From Nitrospira sp. (lineage in GTDB: Bacteria; Nitrospirota; Nitrospiria; Nitrospirales; Nitrospiraceae), in the NCBI GenBank assembly GCA_024760545.1, contig CP060501.1, positions 868,001-932,000 of the forward strand: a stretch of 64,000 bases of DNA, given 5' to 3'. The notes under the pieces are model-generated. The model made no database searches. It had not been told where the DNA came from and worked only from the letters and a program-made list of their open reading frames with translations. The position numbers and the translations under genes were made by a program. Shown piece after piece: positions 42,192 to 51,691 of the stretch. Every line of letters starts with the position of its first letter. Within the stretch, counting starts at the first letter, position 1.

Positions 42192-42359
42192 ATGGAAACT
42201 TACATGAACGGCTTCAGACAGGAGATCGTGGACTTTATTTCAGTGAGCGAACAGATACAACGTGTTGTGGCGCGAGGGGAACATCTCACCAAAGACGAGG
42301 CCGGAGTCGTGCGGCTCTGCGCGACTGAATTGCTCAAAAACCTGGCTGAACCACTTTAG
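42192..42359 (+). CDS. Small helical protein (55 aa)
   Basis: The product starts METYMNGFRQEIVDFISVSE and is helical and amphipathic throughout. Its first half matches the N-terminal domain of the frame at 38728 (REEIRQFVVASEHLLR), so a small helical family exists both free and joined to a WxC core. The ATG lies after a weak site. It lies 140 bp left of the hairpin that marks the island end. Confidence 0.5.
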   Translation: METYMNGFRQEIVDFISVSEQIQRVVARGEHLTKDEAGVVRLCATELLKNLAEPL

Positions 42360-42500
42360 GCCGCTATCTTGCTGACCGTCCTGTAAAACAGAATTCTGAC
42401 CAGCCTCCTGCGTGGCAAGATACGCCGACTATTTCGACTTCTCCTTGCACGGACGCGCCCAATCATCGTTCTTGGCCTCATAGCAGCTCGAGGGGAAAGA

Positions 42501-42532
42501 GATTGCTCAGGCCTTCGAGAGCTTGAGCAATC
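42501..42532 (+). repeat. Isolated copy of the att-adjacent hairpin; likely island right edge
   Basis: GATTGCTCAGGCCTTCGAGA GCTTGAGCAATC pairs GATTGCTCA with TGAGCAATC perfectly and is followed by CCCC as in the copy at 21282 (29 of 35 bases alike). No att core follows; chromosomal genes resume 30 bp later. Confidence 0.5.
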
Positions 42533-42562
42533 CCCGACCGGATAAGGGATACCGATATCCGG

Positions 42563-43150
42563 TTACCGTGAAGGGTAACTGTCGATGGGAACCATTAAAT
42601 GGGCATAGGGGGTGCCGGCCCACATGATCCAGGGTCCTCCGTTTTTCGAATCGGTCGGCACATTTTTCAGCAAACCTGCATCCGGGAGCAGAATCATGAG
42701 ATGCGCGCCAACTCCTTCCACCCACTCGTCGCCAGGCTTGGGTTCTGTGGCATAGGGATCGGTGTTGCTCACAGGCCTGTCACCCTGGAGCATATACGCG
42801 ATTCCCACTTGAGTGACGGCGGGCTTCTTCTTATCTTTCAAAGCCTCCCAAAAATTACGCCACGGTTCGTTCATACATATTGAGTCCGTACCGGATGTAT
42901 TGGGATCGTCGGGTACACACGTCCATCCATTGCTGCCTTTGCGAACCACTTGTCCATCCCGACTCATGATCGTTGCATGTTGGGACAGCGACGACGGCGC
43001 GGCGCGTTCCGCCCCCGCCGATTCGGCCGCATGACGTACCACATCACGGCGAGCCCCTCCTTCACCGAGAACCGGCGGCGCCAGTGTGACGGTAGAGGCC
43101 ATGATCAACGTCCCTGCGAGGACAATCATGGATTTCCCATATCGCATCAT
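42563..43150 (-). CDS. Exported protein of unknown function (195 aa)
   Basis: Signal peptide MMRYGKSMIVLAGTLIMAST with cleavage near VLG-EG. The mature part carries ATIMSRDGQVVRKGSNGWTC, CMNEPWRNFWEALKDKKK, VGIAYMLQGDRPVSNTDPYA and HLMILLPDAGLLK. This pattern is typical of exported proteins in Nitrospira and other bacteria that are of unknown function; no catalytic residues are evident. AAGGAGAACTACGT precedes the ATG at 43150. A longer frame upstream is not supported. It lies just outside the island and on the same strand as the GlrR operon, separated from it by a terminator. Confidence 0.7.
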   Translation of the reverse strand: MMRYGKSMIVLAGTLIMASTVTLAPPVLGEGGARRDVVRHAAESAGAERAAPSSLSQHATIMSRDGQVVRKGSNGWTCVPDDPNTSGTDSICMNEPWRNFWEALKDKKKPAVTQVGIAYMLQGDRPVSNTDPYATEPKPGDEWVEGVGAHLMILLPDAGLLKNVPTDSKNGGPWIMWAGTPYAHLMVPIDSYPSR

Positions 43151-43306
43151 ACGTAGTTCTCCTTTCTCAATATGGCAGCAATCAGCCAAGAATATCCTAA
43201 GCGCCGAGTACTTTGACTGCAATGGGAAAGGTCGAGACATAACGAAGCGGCCAGGGACTACAAGATGAAGAACCCGGTCAATGGAGCACACGTGTTCAAA
43301 CACAAA

Positions 43307-43330
43307 GGCCGCGTCAATTGAGACGCGGCC
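43307..43330 (-). terminator. Intrinsic terminator after the glrR-like gene
   Basis: GGCCGCGTC and GACGCGGCC make a perfect 9-bp stem around AATTGA, followed on the minus strand by TTTGTGTTTG. It lies 41 bp after the stop of the glrR-like gene. Confidence 0.75.
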
Positions 43331-43370
43331 TCTCCAAGTCCGCCGATGCATGACGATCGAAGATCGAGAT

Positions 43371-44789
43371 CTATCGCTCCGCCTCGGTCAAATTTGCTTC
43401 GGTTTCCAGCTCTTCCAGTTCAGAGTCCGATTTTCCCTTCGTCGTGGAGGGGTGAAGGCCGTACTTTCTCAGCATCTTATAAAAATCGGCCCTGTACCTG
43501 CCGGCAAATTGAGCAGCGCGCGAGATATTCCCGCCCGTCAACTGGAGCACATTTTTCAGATAGGTCCGTTCGAATTCTTCTTTGGCTTCCGTGAGCGGTT
43601 TGAGCGGAGACTCGGCCGACACACTGACCGCCGGCAACAAATCCGGCGTCAACATGTCTTGCCGTGACATGACCACGGCCTTTTCAACCACGTTTTCCAG
43701 TTCCCGTACGTTGCCGGGCCAGGGATTGATCATGAGTCGATGGAGTGCGGCGGGCGTGAATCCTTTCACGTCCTTATTGGCTCGTTTCATGCTGAGCTTG
43801 AGGAAATGTTGCGCCAAAAGCGGAATATCGTCGCGGCGATCCCGCAACGGCGGAACGAACAAGGGGACCACGGAAATGCGATAGTACAGATCGTTCCGGA
43901 ACGTCCCGTTCTTCACGGCCTCCCCGAGGTCTTTATTGGTCGCGGCAATGATGCGAACATCGACTTTGACCGAGTTCTCGGATCCCACCTCTCGAATCTC
44001 CCGCTCCTGCACGGCACGCAATAATTTCACCTGCATGGACAGCGGCATCTCGCCGATCTCATCGAGGAACAGCGTGCCGCCGTTGGCCATTTGGAACAAC
44101 CCTCGCTTCGCCCCATGGGCGCTCGTAAAGGCGCCCTTGACATGTCCGAACAGCTCGCTCTCGAACAGCGTTTCGGGTATAGCGGCGCAGTTGAGCGCCA
44201 CGAAGGGACCTTTATTGCGTCGACTATTTGTATGGATGACACGAGCCATCACTTCTTTGCCGGTGCCGGTTTCTCCAAACAGCAAGATGGTGGCGTCTGA
44301 ATCGGCGACCTGCGCGATTTGCTGGAAGAGCCGTTGCATTGCCGGACTTCGCGCCACGACATTCTCGAGTCCGTACAGTTCCTTGACCAACGATTTGAGA
44401 CGCTGAATCTCGCGGCTCATCCGCTGCTGAGCAAGTGCTTTTTCAATGGTGGCCTTGAGTTCCTTGTCATCAAACGGTTTCGTCAGATAGCCGAACGCCC
44501 CTCGTTGCATCGCCTCCACCGCGTTGGGAATACTCCCATGGGCCGTGAGAATAATGACCGGAAGTCCGGGATGACTTCTCAGCAGCTCTTCGGTCACGTC
44601 GAGTCCGTCCTCTCCGCGAAGACGGAGATCGGTAATAGCCAAATTGAACATGGTTTTCTTGGCCTCACCGACCGCATCCTGCCCTGTCGTACAAGGCGTG
44701 ACTGTAAATCCCATGGCGGATAACCGCATCTTCAGCAGATGCAGCAACCCTTCATCGTCGTCGACTACGAGAATATTCTCTTGTTCCAT
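43371..44789 (-). CDS. glrR: GlrR/QseF-like sigma-54-dependent response regulator
   Basis: A 472-aa protein with REC domain (Asp54 in [11 protein letters not shown]), AAA+ domain (Walker A GETGTGKE, Walker [13 protein letters not shown]) and Fis-type HTH. The C-terminal part [20 protein letters not shown] followed by [20 protein letters not shown] is characteristic of GlrR. The sigma-54-contact loop reads GAFTSA instead of GAFTGA. Genes upstream encode a QseG-like lipoprotein and a GlrK-like kinase in the same order as in enterobacteria (glrK, qseG, glrR), which supports the assignment. The ATG at 44789 follows AAGGAACATTGAAT. It should activate sigma-54 genes, in enterobacteria glmY and rpoE, here unknown. 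Confidence 0.88.
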   Translation of the reverse strand: MEQENILVVDDDEGLLHLLKMRLSAMGFTVTPCTTGQDAVGEAKKTMFNLAITDLRLRGEDGLDVTEELLRSHPGLPVIILTAHGSIPNAVEAMQRGAFGYLTKPFDDKELKATIEKALAQQRMSREIQRLKSLVKELYGLENVVARSPAMQRLFQQIAQVADSDATILLFGETGTGKEVMARVIHTNSRRNKGPFVALNCAAIPETLFESELFGHVKGAFTSAHGAKRGLFQMANGGTLFLDEIGEMPLSMQVKLLRAVQEREIREVGSENSVKVDVRIIAATNKDLGEAVKNGTFRNDLYYRISVVPLFVPPLRDRRDDIPLLAQHFLKLSMKRANKDVKGFTPAALHRLMINPWPGNVRELENVVEKAVVMSRQDMLTPDLLPAVSVSAESPLKPLTEAKEEFERTYLKNVLQLTGGNISRAAQFAGRYRADFYKMLRKYGLHPSTTKGKSDSELEELETEANLTEAER

Positions 44790-44813
44790 ATTCAATGTTC
44801 CTTGTCGTATTTG

Positions 44814-45590
44814 CTAGGGTGTCATATCAGGACCTGGCACCGGAACGGTCACCGGCGGGCGGATTGGGCGCACCTTTTCCCGCATTTCCTGATCGATACG
44901 TTTCAAAGCCTCCAGCTGCGTCGAAAGTTCCTCCACCTTTCTGTCCCGCTCGGCGAGCTGCTTTTGCAGATTTTGAATCATTGACGGGTCGGCTGATGTC
45001 TTCACTGACTCTTTCTTCGACTGCAGTGACTCAATCTTGTGGTCTCGATCCACTAGTTCGCGCTGCAAGGCCTCAACCGCTTCAGAATCGTCTTCCCTGG
45101 AGGAGCGAAGCTGGTGGATAACCATTTCTCTGTCTAGCAAATCCCGCACCAGACGATCGGCAGTCAGCGCCAATGATGTATTGGTCTCCGCAATGGCAGG
45201 GGCAGTCAACACAGCTTCGGACCAAGATTTCCGTCCTGGAACCACAGGCTCCTTCAAGAGCTGGAGCCAGGCTTTACTCGACTCTGCCAGTTGGCTTATA
45301 GGAGCCACCGCCAAGACCTTGCCGAAATATTTCTCTGCAACTTCGCGACTTTCATAGAGACCCAGTAGTCCGAGTGTAAAATATACATGGTCACAGGAGC
45401 TCGACTGACTGCACTTCGGAACCAAACCCTCTTGTTTCCTCGTAAGCATTTGAAACATTTTGACTTCTTGAGGTTCGGCCTTGAAATAAGGACGGGACGA
45501 GGGGGCTGGTGTCGTCCAGGAAGCACATCCGACTAACAAGAGAGAAATCACGATGTGGCCAGCTGTGATAGACCGAGTCGTTCTGCTCAC
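44814..45590 (-). CDS. qseG: QseG/YfhG-like lipoprotein of the GlrK-GlrR operon
   Basis: A 258-aa protein with a lipoprotein signal (IVISLLLVGCAS, lipobox Cys about 22). A TPR-like segment (YFTLGLLGLYESREVAEKYF) is followed by a long coiled coil (VEALQRELVDRDHKIESLQS and LQKQLAERDRKVEELSTQLE) and a Pro-rich tail (RPIRPPVTVPVPGPD). QseG in enterobacteria is an outer-membrane lipoprotein that influences the sensor kinase. The start is GTG, overlapping the kinase stop (GTGA), so translation is coupled. The order kinase-lipoprotein-regulator is the main evidence. Confidence 0.75.
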   Translation of the reverse strand: MSRTTRSITAGHIVISLLLVGCASWTTPAPSSRPYFKAEPQEVKMFQMLTRKQEGLVPKCSQSSSCDHVYFTLGLLGLYESREVAEKYFGKVLAVAPISQLAESSKAWLQLLKEPVVPGRKSWSEAVLTAPAIAETNTSLALTADRLVRDLLDREMVIHQLRSSREDDSEAVEALQRELVDRDHKIESLQSKKESVKTSADPSMIQNLQKQLAERDRKVEELSTQLEALKRIDQEMREKVRPIRPPVTVPVPGPDMTP

Positions 45591-47062
45591 GATTGCCCTG
45601 CCTTTTCCGGTTTCGTCAACCGTAGGATAAACCGTACAGTCGCCCCCTTGCCTTTCTCACTTTCAATCCAGATTCTTCCACCATGGGCTTCGACCACCTT
45701 CTTGGCTAATGCCAGACCCAATCCACTCCCCGCCGTCTGCTTTACTTTTGTGCGACCTTGATAGAATCGTTCAAAAATATGTGGGAGATCTTCCGGGGCG
45801 ATTCCGGGTCCCGTATCAGAAACGGAAACTTCGAGAACTCCGGCTTGTAGATCGGGATTCATATGAACCTTCACCACGCCTCCCTCAGGGCTGAATTTCA
45901 GAGCGTTCGACAAGAGATTGTCCAACACCTGTTCAAGACGAGAGGCATCTGCCTTGACCCAAGCCCGTTCACCGACACTTTCTAACACCAGCTGAACATG
46001 CTTGGAGTCGGCAAGAAGGCGAACCTTGTTGATGGAGATTTCAGCGATTCGGTGGAGGTCCACCGGGACGATGCGGTATTCCATCATGCCGGCTTCCATT
46101 TTCGACAGATCCAGAATCGTGTTGATCAGGTGGATCAAGCGCCGGCTGCTGTCGGCCATGATCCGGAGCGTTGTTCGCTGCTCCTGCACCAGCGGCCCGG
46201 GAATTTCGTCAAGGAGCAGATGCGTCCCCTCTTGAATCGAGGCCATCGGCGTACGCAACTCGTGGGACACGTGCGCCAAGAATTCCGTTTTCATATCATC
46301 GATCTCTTGCAACTTTCTGCCCATCCAATTCACGGTATCCACCAGATCTCGCAGTTCGGCCGGAGCCTTGATCTGGAGGGACGTGCCGAAATTCCCTTGT
46401 CCGATCTGTTTGATGTGCCCTTGCAGCTGTCGGAGCGGGCGCAAAATCGTATAGCTGGCGATGCCGGCCAGTCCCAACCCAAACACCAAGGCAACCAGCA
46501 CAAGTTGTTCCGTGACAGCCTCCGCTTGAGCTGCACTCGAACGTGATTCGCTGACCCCGACGCTTACCCGCACCTCATGCAGGTCGATGTAGCTCTGAAT
46601 CGAGGCAGACATCTGATCCATGAGGGCATCACGTTTTGTTTCGTACTCCAGAATGGCCTGACGGGATCTCCCTTTCGCCTTCTGGAATTCATCCCGAAAA
46701 AGCCTCAACCGTTCTTGCAGCAAATCGCCTGTCTCTCGCAGCAGTTTCAACCCCTGAGTAGAGTTTTCCTGATTCTGTAACAGCTGAAGATTACGCTGGA
46801 ACTCGTCAACCTCCTCAGTCAAATTCGTCAGGAAGGTCTGATCTTTTGTTGCGAGGAACTTTTTTTCACTGTTCAATTGAGCGTAGACCGAACCCAAGAG
46901 CCGCTTCGCGGATTCGACGGCCGGATAATGGTAGGATGCCATCTGAGTGCTCATGGCCGTCAATTGTCGAAGCTGAAAGAGCGCGTAAAGATTGACGCCT
47001 CCCATCACTGTAATAATGACCAGGGAGGTCATGACCAGGCGCCAAAATATTGAAAGCCGCAT
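45587..47062 (-). CDS. glrK: GlrK/QseE-like membrane sensor histidine kinase
   Basis: A 491-aa kinase. Two membrane segments (about 5-27, WRLVMTSLVIITVMGGVNLY; and about 188-207, LVLVALVFGLGLAGIASYTI) flank a periplasmic helical sensor of roughly 160 residues. A HAMP domain follows (RPLRQLQGHIKQIGQGNF), then HisKA with His267 in HVSHELRTPMAS and HATPase_c with N box DNLLSNALKF, DTGPGIAPEDL and GSGLGLAL. It phosphorylates the GlrR-like regulator encoded two genes downstream. The ATG at 47062 is preferred (GGTGAGG upstream) to a GTG five codons earlier. Confidence 0.87.
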   Translation of the reverse strand: MRLSIFWRLVMTSLVIITVMGGVNLYALFQLRQLTAMSTQMASYHYPAVESAKRLLGSVYAQLNSEKKFLATKDQTFLTNLTEEVDEFQRNLQLLQNQENSTQGLKLLRETGDLLQERLRLFRDEFQKAKGRSRQAILEYETKRDALMDQMSASIQSYIDLHEVRVSVGVSESRSSAAQAEAVTEQLVLVALVFGLGLAGIASYTILRPLRQLQGHIKQIGQGNFGTSLQIKAPAELRDLVDTVNWMGRKLQEIDDMKTEFLAHVSHELRTPMASIQEGTHLLLDEIPGPLVQEQRTTLRIMADSSRRLIHLINTILDLSKMEAGMMEYRIVPVDLHRIAEISINKVRLLADSKHVQLVLESVGERAWVKADASRLEQVLDNLLSNALKFSPEGGVVKVHMNPDLQAGVLEVSVSDTGPGIAPEDLPHIFERFYQGRTKVKQTAGSGLGLALAKKVVEAHGGRIWIESEKGKGATVRFILRLTKPEKAGQS

Positions 47063-47243
47063 GAGTTCGTGCCTCACCTGGACAGCATCATGAAGGGGCC
47101 GAACTCAGGTGTAGGATAACCCATACACTATTTCAGCTCCAAATCACAAGCTCATTAGACAGCAAGGGCACTGAGAACTGACTGGAGTTGCTCCAAGTGT
47201 AACGAAAAGAACTGAGACAACAGCGTGTTGCGAACGAAGTTCC

Positions 47244-48113
47244 CTACTGTCTGGCGTCAAGCTGGTGAGAGAACAGACGTTGCCGTCTGGAAGACCCACG
47301 GAGCAATGCAAAAAGATGGCCGCGGAATAGCAAGATTGCCATAGTCATAGGCGGGGTTAGCAGCAGAAGCAGAATCCCCTGCGCGTCGGAATCGATCCCC
47401 ACGTAGGACAGCCATCCCCCTATGGCGGTGAACGGCAACATGAGAATTTGCAAGAAGTCGAGGCCGGCCCCCCGGCCGACACTGCCGGAAAGCGAAAAAA
47501 ACTCCTGCAGGCCGCTTGGAGAAAGCACCAGAGGTAGGATGAGCACCACAAACGGCAAGAACCACTCGATCCAATGTTCCAACACGAATTCATAGGCGGT
47601 CTTGAAGACGTCGAGGGTTGAATCGTGCCGGACTTGATAGATCACTTCCGGCGCCGGGTTCAACAGAATGAAGACCATGAGCAGAAACGCCGACAATAGG
47701 AACTGGCCATACGGATTGGCCTGCATTCCCATATCCAGCAACAACGTAGGCAGCCACAACACGAATCCGACACCGATCACGTCCCAGAAGTAATGCCCGA
47801 AGCTTTCGGTCACATCAGCCAGTTGGATGCTTCGCGACCCGCTGAGAGACTGTTCGATCAACCGCAGCGTCGCACCCACCAACAAGGCATTCGCGATACC
47901 GAGCAGAAATCCTCCGGCCATACCCAAAGGGGCGGCGATCCTCGCGACCCCCAGGAACAGGACGGCAAATGCGATGAGCGCCACCATGGTCACCCAGCTT
48001 CGAGCGAGCGAGCGTCCCGTCGCGTAGAAGACTTGCCGATATAGCTGGAGTGTGGCCGAAACGAGGTTCACCATATCGATCCGTACCCTAGTCGGGATTT
48101 CCGAAGAGGTCAA
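47244..48113 (-). CDS. Polytopic membrane protein of unknown function
   Basis: A 289-aa protein with about six hydrophobic segments (WVTMVALIAFAVLFLGVARI; GGFLLGIANALLVGATLRLI; VIGVGFVLWLPTLLLDMGMQ; FLLSAFLLMVFILLNPAPEV; FLPFVVLILPLVLSPSGLQE; ILLLLLTPPMTMAILLFRGH) and a basic C-terminal tail. I see no transporter or enzyme motif. It is divergent from clpB and follows a 180-bp gap after the glrK start on the same strand. Similar proteins sit beside unrelated genes in many genomes, so context says little. Confidence 0.7.
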   Translation of the reverse strand: MTSSEIPTRVRIDMVNLVSATLQLYRQVFYATGRSLARSWVTMVALIAFAVLFLGVARIAAPLGMAGGFLLGIANALLVGATLRLIEQSLSGSRSIQLADVTESFGHYFWDVIGVGFVLWLPTLLLDMGMQANPYGQFLLSAFLLMVFILLNPAPEVIYQVRHDSTLDVFKTAYEFVLEHWIEWFLPFVVLILPLVLSPSGLQEFFSLSGSVGRGAGLDFLQILMLPFTAIGGWLSYVGIDSDAQGILLLLLTPPMTMAILLFRGHLFALLRGSSRRQRLFSHQLDARQ

Positions 48114-48215
48114 GATCTAGTCGCGTCGCCGGCAGAATATAGATTCTCGGTTGACTTGCTCCTCCTAATGATTATCAGATGGTTCATCGACATACATTTA
48201 TACGGGTGAATAACC

Positions 48216-50828
48216 ATGGACATGAATCGAATGACGATCAAACTGCAGGAGGCCTTGCAGGCCGCCTCTGCTCACGCGCAACGTCGAAGCCATCAAGGCA
48301 TCGATGTTGAGCACATCCTGCTGGCACTGCTCGATCAGGAGGGTGGAACGACTCCGGCCTTGCTCGAAGGGGCGGGGCTCGCGTTGCCAGCTGTTCGGCA
48401 AGCAGTCGAACAAGCCCTTGCCAAGCTGCCGCAAGTGCAAGGCGGCGGCGCTTCCCCCGGCCAAATGCATGTGGCTGCCCGACTCAGTCAGGTCTTGAGC
48501 CGAGCGGAGGACGAGCAAAAATCGCTGAAGGATGATTTTCTCAGCGTCGAGCACGTGCTGCTGGCAATGGTCCAGGAAGGAGGCGTCTTCAAGAAACTCG
48601 GCCTCACCAGGGACCGTTTCTTGTCCGGATTGCAGCAGGTGCGTGGAAATCAACGTGTCACCAGTCAAGACCCTGAAAGCACCTACCAGTCGTTGGTGAA
48701 ATACGGCCGCGATCTGACCCAATTAGCCGGACAAGGCAAGCTCGATCCCGTCATCGGGCGCGATGATGAGATCCGGCGCGTGATTCAGATCTTGTCCCGC
48801 CGGACGAAGAACAACCCGGTTCTCATCGGCGAACCAGGGGTCGGGAAAACCGCAATTGTGGAGGGGCTGGCCATCCGCATCGTCAAAGGTGACGTGCCTG
48901 AGAGCCTCAAGCACAAGAAGCTCTTCGCCTTGGATATGGGATCGCTCGTGGCGGGCGCCAAGTTCCGCGGCGAGTTTGAAGAGCGGCTCAAGGCCGTCTT
49001 AAAAGAAATCCAATCCTCTCAGGGTCAAATTCTACTATTCATCGATGAATTGCATACGGTCGTCGGGGCCGGAGCCGCCGAAGGCGCGATGGATGCGGCC
49101 AACCTGTTGAAGCCGATGCTTGCGCGGGGCGAGTTGCACCTCATCGGCGCCACAACACTCGACGAGTACCGCAAACACATCGAAAAAGACGCCGCGTTGG
49201 AACGCCGTTTTCAGACGGTCCTGGTCGACCAACCATCCGTGGAAAACACCATTTCCATCCTGCGCGGCCTCAAGGAGCGTTATGAGGTGCACCATGGTGT
49301 AAGGATCAAGGACAGCGCGCTGGTCGCCGCGGCCAAGCTCTCGCATCGATATATTTCAGACCGGTTCCTCCCCGATAAAGCCATCGATTTGGTCGACGAA
49401 GCCGCGGCGCGCCTCAGAACGGAAATCGACAGCCTTCCGGCCGAATTGGACGAGGTCTCGCGCAAGGTGCTGCAGCTGGAAATTGAACGCGAGGCGTTGA
49501 AAAAGGAGAAGGATGCCGCAAGCGCGGCCCGTTTGAGCACTCTCGAAGCCGAGCTGAACGAGAAGCAGCGTGACTTACAAGCCCTCAAAACCAGGTGGGA
49601 ATCGGAAAAAGCCTCCGTCTCCCGGCTTCGAAAAACACGCGAGGCGATCGAGGACATCAAGCTGAAGATCGATCAGGCAGAGCGAGCCTATGACCTCAAT
49701 CGAGTGGCCGAACTCCGGTACGGCGAACTGCCTCGGTTGGAACGAGAGCTGTCTCTGGAACAGCAGCACTTAGGAAAGAAGCAGGATGAGACCAAGCTCC
49801 TGAAAGAAGAGGTCGATGAAGATGAAATTGCCGCCGTGGTCAGCCGATGGACCGGCATTCCGGTCTCTCGTTTACTCGAGGGAGAAACCGACAAGCTGCT
49901 GAAACTCGAAGAGCTGCTCCATCAACGTGTGGTGGGACAGGATGAAGGTGTTCGAGCCGTTGCGGATGCCGTGCTGCGCGCCCGTTCGGGCATCAAGGAT
50001 CCGAATCGTCCGATCGGCTCGTTTCTCTTCCTGGGGCCCACGGGAGTCGGCAAAACCGAACTGGCACGGGCCTTGGCCGCGATTCTCTTCGACAACGAAG
50101 GAAATCTGATCAGAATCGATATGTCCGAATACATGGAAAAGCACACCGTCGCCCGCTTGATCGGCGCGCCTCCCGGCTATATCGGCTACGACGAAGGGGG
50201 TCAACTGACTGAAGCCGTTCGCCGGCGTCCTTTCTCGGTGATCCTGTTCGATGAAATCGAAAAAGCGCATCACGACGTCTTTAACGTCCTGCTGCAGGTC
50301 CTTGATGACGGCCGGCTGACCGATTCACAAGGCCGCACGGTCGACTTCAAGAACACGGTGCTGATCATGACCTCCAATATCGGCAGCCCGCACATTTTGG
50401 AGGCGCAGCAACGCGGCGCCACCTACGAACAGGTCAGAACGGTGGTCATGAGCGAACTGCGGCAACATTTTCGACCTGAATTTCTGAACCGCGTCGATGA
50501 GATGGTCGTCTTCCATCCGCTCGGCACCCAACAGCTGATCAAGATCGTGGAAATTCAGCTGGAACGCCTCCGCAGCAGATTGGAGGAACGCCGGATTACA
50601 CTGGCCGTCACTCCCGCGGCGCTCACGCATGTGGGAGAACGCGGCTATGACCCGGTCTACGGAGCGAGACCGCTCAAGCGCCTCATTCAGCAGGAGCTGG
50701 AAACGCCGATTGCGCGCTTGCTGGTGAAGGGAGAGTTGCGGGACGGGGATACCGCATCGGTCGATATCAAGAACGGGAATCTTGTTGTGATCCCGACGGT
50801 GACGGAGCCTCGGGCGTCTACCCGATAG
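48216..50828 (+). CDS. clpB: ATP-dependent disaggregase ClpB
   Basis: An 870-aa Hsp100 protein of normal length. An N-terminal Clp repeat domain (about 1-145), AAA+ domain 1 with Walker A GEPGVGKT (205-212) and [11 protein letters not shown], a long coiled-coil middle domain (about 405-530, [20 protein letters not shown]), AAA+ domain 2 with [10 protein letters not shown] and [20 protein letters not shown], and a C-terminal D2 small domain. It disaggregates proteins together with DnaK. ATG at 48216 follows GGGTGAATAACC; TTGACT about 65 bp upstream could be a -35 box. The gene is divergent from the membrane protein and its last 11 bp overlap the convergent next gene. Confidence 0.97.
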   Translation: MDMNRMTIKLQEALQAASAHAQRRSHQGIDVEHILLALLDQEGGTTPALLEGAGLALPAVRQAVEQALAKLPQVQGGGASPGQMHVAARLSQVLSRAEDEQKSLKDDFLSVEHVLLAMVQEGGVFKKLGLTRDRFLSGLQQVRGNQRVTSQDPESTYQSLVKYGRDLTQLAGQGKLDPVIGRDDEIRRVIQILSRRTKNNPVLIGEPGVGKTAIVEGLAIRIVKGDVPESLKHKKLFALDMGSLVAGAKFRGEFEERLKAVLKEIQSSQGQILLFIDELHTVVGAGAAEGAMDAANLLKPMLARGELHLIGATTLDEYRKHIEKDAALERRFQTVLVDQPSVENTISILRGLKERYEVHHGVRIKDSALVAAAKLSHRYISDRFLPDKAIDLVDEAAARLRTEIDSLPAELDEVSRKVLQLEIEREALKKEKDAASAARLSTLEAELNEKQRDLQALKTRWESEKASVSRLRKTREAIEDIKLKIDQAERAYDLNRVAELRYGELPRLERELSLEQQHLGKKQDETKLLKEEVDEDEIAAVVSRWTGIPVSRLLEGETDKLLKLEELLHQRVVGQDEGVRAVADAVLRARSGIKDPNRPIGSFLFLGPTGVGKTELARALAAILFDNEGNLIRIDMSEYMEKHTVARLIGAPPGYIGYDEGGQLTEAVRRRPFSVILFDEIEKAHHDVFNVLLQVLDDGRLTDSQGRTVDFKNTVLIMTSNIGSPHILEAQQRGATYEQVRTVVMSELRQHFRPEFLNRVDEMVVFHPLGTQQLIKIVEIQLERLRSRLEERRITLAVTPAALTHVGERGYDPVYGARPLKRLIQQELETPIARLLVKGELRDGDTASVDIKNGNLVVIPTVTEPRASTR

Positions 50829-51243
50829 AAACAGCGCCTCCTTGTGTATCGTGCGTCAGCCCGCTCTTGTGCTGCTTCTCGAGCTTCCATCCAGTCGGTG
50901 AGACTTGGAAGAGGTGGCCTTTCATCGTGTGAAACTCTCCGCGTGAAAAGGAAACCGCATCAGGGGCTTTCGCCTCGAGCTGGAGCAGAATCTTCCCGGA
51001 AGCGGTATCCTTCATGGCCATACCCTTGTCTGTCTTCGTCAATTCATAGGCGCGCCGCTCGTTGAACATCATGGTGCTGTCCACCACTTTGGCGAGCATT
51101 CGGCCGTTCGAGTCAAACAGGGCAAAATTGACCAGGAGCACACCGGTCGTGGGATGCCGGGCTACCTGAATTTGCGGCACACCCTCGATCTCAATGGTTC
51201 CGTTCGAATTGCGGTAGGTATTGGAGCCGACTTCGATATCCAT
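50818..51243 (-). CDS. Hypothetical protein (141 aa)
   Basis: A soluble beta-rich protein beginning [20 protein letters not shown]. The segments [40 protein letters not shown] and [20 protein letters not shown] look like strands of one compact domain. No signal peptide, no recognised motif. Its 3' end overlaps the clpB stop by 11 bp, convergently. I cannot name a function. Confidence 0.65.
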   Translation of the reverse strand: MDIEVGSNTYRNSNGTIEIEGVPQIQVARHPTTGVLLVNFALFDSNGRMLAKVVDSTMMFNERRAYELTKTDKGMAMKDTASGKILLQLEAKAPDAVSFSRGEFHTMKGHLFQVSPTGWKLEKQHKSGLTHDTQGGAVSIG

Positions 51244-51471
51244 ATTTCTTGGACCTCAGTTAGTCTGTCTCGGCCTTCTCTGTTATTCATGAAACTGGTT
51301 CTTTCTCAATCCTCGCCGATAGCAGCACAAACGGTCTATCGAAATTACAGGGCTGACCGGGTTCAGCTGGTTGGCCAGTGTGAAGATGAAAGGACAACCA
51401 AAGTGGGCAGCATGGTCGGCGCAACAAACGCTTGGCGAATAGTCACATCTAGAAAGGACTCAAACCTGCCG

Positions 51472-51684
51472 TTAAGATTTCTTGATCCGATCCAAAATCA
51501 GCGCGATACACCCTCCCAACAGCCCTCCACCCATGATCGTGGTCAGCAGCTCGACGAGTTTCAGCTCCCACACCGATCCTTGCGCCTGCATCACTTCCCT
51601 GATGCCGCCTTGCACCAGGATGACGGCCAACGCCATCGTCGCTCCCACGACAAACCACCAGAGAAACACTCTTGCTGAAGCCAC
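51472..51684 (-). CDS. Small two-helix membrane protein
   Basis: A 70-aa protein read from GTG at 51684 (GAGGAATCG upstream). Two hydrophobic segments, FLWWFVVGATMALAVILVQG and LLTTIMGGGLLGGCIALILD, are joined by a polar loop (IREVMQAQGSVWELK) and a basic end (RIKKS). The longer frame to 51885 is a shadow of comM. It begins 8 bp after the comM stop, so it is probably the last gene of a comM transcript. Function unknown. Confidence 0.55.
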   Translation of the reverse strand: MASARVFLWWFVVGATMALAVILVQGGIREVMQAQGSVWELKLVELLTTIMGGGLLGGCIALILDRIKKS

Positions 51685-51691
51685 CGATTCC

